Shown: positions 57,509 to 64,000 of the stretch, piece after piece
Position numbering within the stretch: the first letter of the stretch is position 1
How the letters are laid out: the number at the start of each line of letters is the position of its first letter
NCBI GenBank assembly: GCA_001792895.1
Contig: MARA01000001.1
Coordinates: 3,100,001-3,164,000 of the forward strand
Reading direction: 5' to 3'
Origin: Lentinus brumalis
Lineage: Eukaryota > Basidiomycota > Agaricomycetes > Polyporales > Polyporaceae
DNA length: 64,000 bases
Made by a program: the position numbers and the translations under genes
Notes under the pieces: model-generated
The model's input: the letters and a program-made list of their open reading frames with translations, nothing else
What the model was told of the DNA's origin: nothing
Databases searched by the model: none

Positions 57509-59498
57509 TATACCGCCCATGCGTGAGCGCAGCTTTGTATAACCCACTCACCTACCTCAACCTCTCCCTCTCCCTCTTGCCTCTTCTCCTTCGGCTCCAG
57601 CTAGCTCTCTGGAACCCTCTCTGATCTCGGACATGCATACCATTGCCTTTCCATTGATTCGGTCATCGGTCACGGTCACCCAGACATGCTTGCTCTGTGC
57701 TAACGTCTACGCGTCTTCTTGCTTTCGGTGCTTGTTGTGTTCTTGGCTTCTACCCTAGCTACACTCGTCTAATCCTTGTTGTCGACCGCTGTGGCCCCTC
57801 CACGACAGGGGCCCGCGGTGTGTAATCCTATGGAGGACATACCGTCCCTTCCCTCGCCCCATGCATTCCATGGGTCGTGCACATCACTCTCCCTTCTCCC
57901 TTCTCCCTTCTCCCTTCTCCCATCGTTGCACCGCAGGTACGTAGCTCCCTCATCCCGGTTGCCCCCTCTGTCTCTCTTCCATGCCTTCCAGCCGGTCTCC
58001 CCCTCAGGCAGCCTTCTGTGCGTCTCGCGACGCGCTCTTAGGCGATCCCCACCTCTGGGAGGAGACCTGGCTTGCGCCGGCCGCAGTGGAGCTGCGCGGG
58101 GCGGGCGTGCATATACGCTCGTCCGCGCGGATCCTGCGCTTGGTGCGCCTGCATGGCGGAAGGCGAGAGCAAAGAAAGTCGAGTGGTATCTGACTCGCCC
58201 CTGTGGGGACTCCTGCCGATGCGAGGAACGTGCCGGAATTGGGGTAGTATGTGGGGCCGACATTCATGGCATTATGCTTTCGTGTAACGCTTGTACTCGT
58301 ACCTATCAGACTATACGTTCATGAAATCTGTCGCACTGAGCACATCGCTGTTGGAGCACTGATCAAGTTGAAGGTTGCGCTTTTACATACCTGGGACCGT
58401 TGTGACTGGTCAGAATGGGATCGACGTCGTTGCACGGTATCTCCACGTTGGTTGCACGTTGGTACCTGTTTTGTGCAATGTATCGTCCGCCACGGCCCAC
58501 AAAGAGCAAGGAAATGGGTCGGTATCACCGCGTACCTTCTGGACTTGCATCTCGCACTTCTGATTTGTCCATCCTCGATCGACGTGCTCGCGACGCGGTG
58601 CGACAGGGTGCGACCATTCCTGGGCCTGTGGCGTCGCGACAACCACTGACAACCAACCACTGACAAGCAGCAGTAGCAAGCAGACAGCGGCTCGATCGCT
58701 ATCGGTGACGTGTAACAGGTTTGTATAAATTACGCTCTACAGCACGCCGACCGAGGTCCACGGCTTGAGCAATGCTACATCATGGTACACGTATGTACTG
58801 TATTTTCCAACAACAACTACACCATCTACAGCGTCGCGTCCGCGCGGGGTCTAGCCAACGTCCCGAAGCGCAGGCGCACGCAAGCGCATTTTGCGCCGGG
58901 TACAGTAAGAGAAAAATGTGAAGGGTATACACACTGACAGGTCCCGTCCTGTCCGCGCCACGAGGGATAGTACAGTTCGACCCCAGACCCCCAAGTTAAG
59001 CCCCAAGTACGGTACGGTATGTGCGGTATATACGGCGTGAGGCGTCGTAGTCGTGATCGTGAAGCGGAAGGCGGCTGAAGGGTAGGATGGCGGAGCAGGA
59101 GCGAGAAAAAAATGTGGTATGCGCAGAAGCACGGGTAGTAATGCACTGTTCGAAAGCATGAAAGCAACGAATTATGTACTGGTAATGACAGAAGGTGAAG
59201 GAGCCCCGGTGGGAACTGGTGCTCGTTTGAGCGCGATAGAGTGGAAGAAGCCTGCTGGCCGTCGAGACCAGGTAAGTATTCGTGCGCGGTCTACGACGGC
59301 CAGCGAGGCGTAGTGGATGACGGGGAATTGAGGGGACAGTGGCGTATTAGCGTAGCAGACAGACAACAAGCATGCTCGACAGCAACCCGAGACTAGAAAG
59401 TGGTGGGGGTCAACAAAATCGAGAGCGCGCAAGATGATACGAACTCACCGAAAGCAAGCGTGAATTTGGCAAACAATCCCAGGCCCCGGACCGTCCAT
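57509..59498. other. 2 kb gene-poor region, holding a heptamer microsatellite
   Basis: 3' flank of the FYR gene, the CCCTTCT repeat at 57889-57931 and the 3' flank of the SH3 gene. The longest ORF (57776-58324, +) crosses the microsatellite and is low complexity. No gene is called. Confidence 0.4.
57889..57931 (+). repeat. Heptamer microsatellite (CCCTTCT)n
   Basis: Four to five near-perfect tandem copies of CCCTTCT, beginning CTCTCCCTTCTCCCTTC and ending CTTCTCCCATC. Pure pyrimidine on the + strand, in non-coding sequence. Confidence 0.8.
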
Positions 59499-61398
59499 TT
59501 ACATGGCCGCTCCAACACTCGATCCTCCGCTGAGCATGCTCGCACGCGCGGTGAAGGAGGTATGTGCGAGGTAGCTGCTGATGCGCTTCTTGGCCAGGAA
59601 CGCAGGGAGCTCCTCCTCGACCGCGCGCATGCAGTCGATTGGAATGAGGCCTTGCACGCCGACGCCGACCTTCTCCGCGAACGCCCAGCCGTCATCGAAC
59701 CGCGCCAAAATGCGGACCTCGTCGCCTGGGCTGACAGCCATCTCGTCGTTCATGGACGGCATGAACGGCCGCTGGATGGACTCAACCGGGGCGAAGTGCT
59801 GAGGTACCGTATTATCCGTTGCTGCAGAGGGCGTGCGGGTGATCTCCGTGAAATCCGCGAATGGGTTCTCGTTCTCGGCGGAGGGGGAGGACGCCTCCTC
59901 GGCGGTGAAAAATGCCGAAGCAGAGCTCTTCACGGATCCGTTGACCATCTCGGACGCGCGGCTCTGCGCGTCGTCCTTCGGCGGCTGGGGGAACGAAAAC
60001 GTCTCGGAAGGCGAGAAGGGGCGGACGGAGAATGGAGACGGGCAGTCCAAACCATACGGCGAGCCTTCCGTAGCTGCTGCTGGAGGCAGAGCGACGAGGT
60101 ACTGGGAATCCTGCGAAGTTGGGCGGTTGCTACCGGCGGACGAGGACGAATGGATGCTTGACCCATCAGCTGATCTGCGGAACGTGGGCGAGAATGAGGA
60201 TTCGACAATGCGTGCAGCAGGGGCGCAACGGTTATCGAGCCGCTCATATCGCTCGGCCAGACCTGCGTCGTCGGCTCGACGAGCTCGTTCGCATGGAAGG
60301 GGTTAGGAGAGAAGAGCACCTGCCCACGGTCATAGCTGGTAGCGAAACTGCTGCGGTTTGAACGCGTGCCGGGAGCCAGAGCATCCTTGTCGTTGTAGTC
60401 CAAGTCTTTCTCTGCACCCGAGCTGCCTCCCGCAAACCATTGCTTACGGCGCTTGACGCGTGCAGCGACGGCGCGGCGACGGACGCAGCACAGAAGCAAA
60501 ATCAAAGCGAGCAAGGCTGCGATGAGGGAGATGGCGACAATGATCCCAGTTGATAATCCGTGGCCGCCAGAAGCCGCGTCGAGAGTCCCCGTGGGATTGG
60601 ACGGACCAGCGCTGCTGGTGCCAGTCGTCCCGCCAGGGTAGATTCCTGTGGACGTACCGGAAAGGCGACCAGCAGCCCCAGTGGATGAGCCACGGGCGTC
60701 GGTGCCGGTGACACCACTTCTGCCAGTACCCTCAGCGGCGTCGCCGCCACTAGTGCCCGTGGCGAACGCTTGACCGCCATTGGCGTTGATGACCACGCTG
60801 AGGCTGCCTGCGCTCGAAGTATCGCTGAAGTCTTCTGGGGAACTGCCAGATGAGCTTCCGGTAGCAGATGGCTCGGTCCCTGCACCCGAGCCTTTCGAGG
60901 GGGAAGCATCGGAGGAGCCAGAAGGATCAGAGGACCCGGAAGAACCGGCGGAGGAAGAAGCGGAAGGAGATGCGGGGACAGTTGGAGCCTCACTGGGATT
61001 CGAACCGTTAGAGCCGTTAGAAGGGCTCGCACCATTGCCACTGCCATTGCCACTGCCATTTCCATTTCCATTTCCACTGCCGTTGTTGCCCGAATCACCA
61101 CTGCTCCCGTTCGCGCTGCTCGACGGAGCGGGGGCGGGGTTTGACGGTGTGGTAGTAGCGGGGGAGAAGTGGGAGCCGGAGCTTGAGTGGGAGTCGTGGA
61201 AGTCGTCGCGTGCTGGGAGGGGGTCGTGGTCGTCCTCGATTTACCCGCGATGATAGGTGTGAGGATAGGGTCGAGCAGGGGGCTCAGGAGAGGGATGGAT
61301 GGGAGGGCGAAGGGCAGGTCAATGAGGGCGGGTTCGCGCTCCTCGAGACCTTGGACACGTCTGTGTCGGTACTGCATTCCGCGGGGTACTTGGTGCAT
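59499..61398 (-). CDS. Single-pass membrane protein with Ser/Gly-rich ectodomain and C-terminal SH3 domain, two apparent frameshifts
   Basis: Ectodomain: Thr/Pro-rich (IIAGKSRTTTTPSQHATTS) then Gly/Asn/Ser repeats (GNGNGNGSGNGSGNG, SSAGSSGSSDPSGSSDAS). Membrane helix: LSTGIIVAISLIAALLALI, stop-transfer CCVRRRAVAARVKRRKQWF. Cytosolic tail has FATSYDRGQVLFSPNPF and ENPFADFTE, ending in an SH3 domain (RPFMPSMNDEMAVSPGDEV, RILARFDDGWAFAEKVGVG, VQGLIPIDCM). This layout suits a wall-stress sensor or polarity adaptor such as those seen in agaricomycetes. The frame needs one added C at the G4 run 60220-60223 (joins SITVAP to PAARIVESSF). At the G5 run 61160-61164 it needs one added C, or a 32-base intron (GTAAAT...CCCAG) instead. 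The start near 61398 is weak: no signal peptide is seen, so a 5' exon may be missing. Confidence 0.62.
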
Positions 61399-61708
61399 CC
61401 TGGGCTGATGCGCGCAATTGCGCTATATAGCGAGTGCTCCGGGTTGAGAAGGAACGTGAGGCAAAGGAGTGTGGTGCCGGCCAGCGTACCGCTGGCGACG
61501 GGCGAAGAGCAGGGACCGCTCAGCTGCGCGGAGGTGGCAGTGGGAGGAAGAGCACGAAGGAGGCGGGACGGGGACCAGTTGAGGTCTTCTCTAATGGTCC
61601 CGACGCGCGCGAGTGATATGCCTTCGCATGTCTCACGCGGTTATTCCTGGGAGTAATGTTCTTGCCGCCCATCACTGTCAGTTGCAATTGCTTGCCAGGC
61701 CCGTCAGA
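61399..61708. other. Upstream flank of the SH3 gene
   Basis: About 310 bases. A minus-strand TATATAGCG lies just above 61420. A minus-strand frame here (GTLAGTTLLCLTFLLNPEH) could be a missing 5' exon of the SH3 gene, but no sound splice join was found. Confidence 0.3.
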
Positions 61709-62560
61709 TCAATTCCGATTTAATGTTCCTTCGCTACCAAGCCTGTTGATGATAACGTCCCCATCCGTGCGCTCCCCGAGGATGTGCAATCTCAGGCGCA
61801 ATTGATCCAGTTGCAGCCGATCAACCTCGTTAGGGGCGGCGTAGGGCGGCGTCCACAGGCATACATATGGCTGCCACCGAGCTTCCTGCAAGAGAAATGA
61901 GTGAGTACATATCTCAATATTCCACTAAAAGCGACATGAGCAGCTAGCCAAATACACTCGGAAGCGTGCAACGTGTAAAAGACGAGGCATTCGACCGGAG
62001 ACGAACAAGACGGACCAAAGCAAGCTTCAATCGCACCGACAAATTGGGCAGTTCCCAGGTACTGCTTCCCGAGCTCGGGCGCAACGAAACATCGACGTTG
62101 CAGCTCGTTGCAGTCGACCTGCACCATGCGGCCAGCGACGTCATTCACGCTCAGTATGGCAAGCAGTATGGCGAGTCCTGATCCCGTCTCGGTGTTCCTG
62201 GTCATCGTCGCCCTCACGACTGACATACCTGCGACATACGCGTTGAACTTGCAGATCGCAGCCGCTGTGCACCGTGCAATGCAGATGGCCGCCCTGATCC
62301 GTGTGTGGCCAGGGTCCACCGTGACGATATCACCGACGACCGTGAGCCGCGCCGGATGTTCTGGTGCGTGTCGCGAGCCTCGTGGGGCGCATCCGCCTCC
62401 ACGAGGCGTGGCTACGAAGCTCGCACGAATATTTCTCGCAGTATGCTCGCCTTCGCGCCGTGTTAGAACGTCTTCTATAGAGTCCGCAGGAGGCAGAAGC
62501 GGCGCACTAACTGAAGAGGCGTGCGACGGTGCGTCCGCTCGGGCGGGAGTCTTGCCTCAG
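61709..62560 (-). CDS. Unresolved minus-strand gene, 3' exons only
   Basis: The last exon (61890-61709) reads strongly as coding: ARWQPYVCLWTPPYAAPNE, VDRLQLDQLRLRLHILGER, TDGDVIINRLGSEGTLNRN, stop at 61709, after a good TTCTCTTGCAG acceptor. Upstream, 62400-62225 reads ARLTVVGDIVTVDPGHTRI, RAAICIARCTAAAICKFNA and joins through a GTATGT...GATCAG intron to GLAILLAILSVNDVAGRMV, QVDCNELQRRCFVAPELG. Further up, the frame stays open through SADAPSHASSVSAPLLPPA, DSIEDVLTRREGEHTAR to about 62560. I do not recognise the family and cannot fix a start or the joins between all exons. Extra indels may be present, as in neighbouring genes. Confidence 0.35.
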
Positions 62561-64000
62561 CGGTCCATCGACGTCCATCCTCGATGGGAAGTCGGCCCAC
62601 GCGCCGTCTCACGCGATGCGTGCAGGGTCAGGCAGGGTCCTGGCGGCGTGTTGCGTGGTGGAGCGACGGGTGAAGAAAGGCCGGGTGTACGGGACATCCT
62701 AGTGGACCGCGTCTGCACGCGGAAGACAACGTGAAGGGGAGAAGCTAGCAGGACGCTGGAGGCAGGGCGCAGGTCTCATATACACGCTCAAGCTCTTGCG
62801 ATCTCTCGAGGCCAGTGCAGTGATTGACAGTACGATGGCATGGGCTCGACCAGCCAGCCTGATTGTGCCTCTTCCCTCTTGCTTCCTTTGCTCCAGTTGA
62901 CCTTCTTGCCGCCGATTTGCACGTCAAATTACTATGCACGGACATGACGCGGACGAACACGGACTCACGACCCCTGGCAACATGTTCGATAAACCCATGC
63001 ATCGTGATGTCCCAGTCCAGAGCTTCCGGTAGATGCCTGGATCGCCGGTCAGATGGCGTGCACGCGACAAAGGGAACTGTGAGAATGAGTCAGTTCGAAG
63101 GCCAGGTGGCAGGTAGCGCAGAGAGTGTCGATGTGCCATCTAGAGACGGGAAGTCCCCAGTGTTACGTCGCTCATGCAGGGTCCTCTAGGTACGCAGATC
63201 ATCCTCAGAGCCAAGAAGTTTGCTCGGGGCCGACGCCGCCGGGTCGAGCATCAGCTGTCCGTGACCACGGATTCCCATCTGCCTTTGCTTCACCGTTCGG
63301 TGCAATGATCATCGAATATGGGGCACCCGGGGCTGACGTCCTTGGCCGCCGTTGGCATTGTTGCCGGCGTGGCTCTCGTGACCAAGAGGTGCCAGGCGTC
63401 CACAGTATGAACAACATGGACACAAGGTTGCCCCAGAGAGCCATGCATGCGGCAACCTGGTACTCGCATCAGCGGTGAGTTGTTCAAACTCAAATCGCCC
63501 GGCAACGTACAGTGGAGGTTGAACTTTTGTTCAGTTGCTTGACCGTGTGGACTTTGAGCTTGACTGTTGGGCAACAAGTTTGCGTCAATCGACCTGGAGG
63601 ATGCTGCGCCACGGGCTCAAGACCGGAGAACACCTTTAGTCGTGAGTTATTATTACGTCGTCGTGGTTCGTCGTTCGAACATCCTCCCATTACACTGCTA
63701 CTACTGATTAGCAAAAGGTACTCTGGGACGGCTTGTCATATCGTGCATGAAGCCCATAAACATACGTGCAACTTCGGATCAGGATACAGGATGAGAGTCG
63801 GAGAGAGGCTGAGGAGCCGAATGGAAGATATTTAGACACAGACTGAAAAGACGAACGAGACGGGAGACATACACACAGCGCTATGTGCACGACCCCCACG
63901 GTGCTGCCGCGCGTGTAAGGGCCAAGAATGGACCAGGAAAGGAAGAGATTTACGGACTGTCCGGTTGTGATGATGCGATACCAGAACATTGCGGTGGTGA
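62561..64000. other. Right end of window, unresolved
   Basis: Minus-strand stretches look partly coding, for example IGGKKVNWSKGSKREEAQS with a stop near 62787 and ALWGNLVSMLFILWTPG near 63440, with splice-like GTGAGT at about 62980. I could not assemble them into a consistent gene, so none is called. No tRNA, rRNA or repeat was noticed. Confidence 0.25.

Noticed and set aside
57776..58324. 182-residue + strand ORF
   Set aside because: It runs through the CCCTTCT microsatellite, and no spliced extension or domain is visible.
60985..61015. Exact tRNA B-box-like GGTTCGAATCC on the minus strand
   Set aside because: It lies inside the Ser/Asn/Gly-rich coding repeat of the SH3 protein (NGSNGSNPSE). 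No A box, anticodon arm or acceptor stem is found at tRNA spacing.

Overview
The window is nuclear DNA of a filamentous basidiomycete, most likely an agaricomycete of the polypore kind. Genes are compact and cut by many 50-70 base introns with GTRNGT...CTNAC...YAG signals. Coding GC is high, neighbours are spaced by a few hundred bases on both strands, and the proteins read as basidiomycete versions of yeast and Aspergillus housekeeping families. Most ORFs are shadows of these spliced genes. Starts and splice sites below were chosen by hand from protein-like reading and splice consensus, so exon edges are approximate.

Layout. 0-6 kb: 3' half of a RecQ helicase (+), a 172-base foldback element, a RidA deaminase (-) and a proline-rich protein with a linker-histone-like winged helix (+). 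6.1-10.5 kb: gene-poor, with a GC-hairpin repeat near 8.2-8.7 kb. 10.5-24.3 kb: HAD sugar/glycerol-phosphate phosphatase (+), PPPDE-thioredoxin-PUL protein (+), carnitine acetyltransferase (+), a Pex8-like peroxin (-), a small secreted protein (-) and a mitochondrial coiled-coil protein (-). 24.4-41.5 kb: POP1 (+), borealin-like protein (-), G-patch-like nucleolar protein (+), DUF427 protein (-), mitochondrial NAD-type carrier (+), VWA protein (-), Miro/Gem1 GTPase (-), F-box/WD40-like protein (+). 41.8-52 kb: ERG26 (+), a possible SDR gene scrap, a HET-domain protein (+), SNF1/AMPK beta subunit (-), N-terminal amidase NTA1 (+). 54.5-64 kb: FYRN/FYRC nuclear protein (+), a single-pass SH3 membrane protein (-), and an unresolved minus-strand gene.

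There is no sign of a secondary-metabolite, defence or viral cluster; most genes are unrelated housekeeping genes. The main functional link is peroxisomal and mitochondrial: the carnitine acetyltransferase ends in AKL and seems to have an optional spliced mitochondrial presequence, and it lies tail to tail with a Pex8-like gene ending in SRL. The HAD phosphatase has a perfect TGACGTCA site just above its TATA box.

Several otherwise intact genes need one extra C (or G on the + strand) in a C/G run to stay in frame: HAD, SNF1-beta, NTA1 twice, FYR and SH3. This looks more like consensus errors at homopolymers than real gene decay, and it matters to anyone using these gene models.
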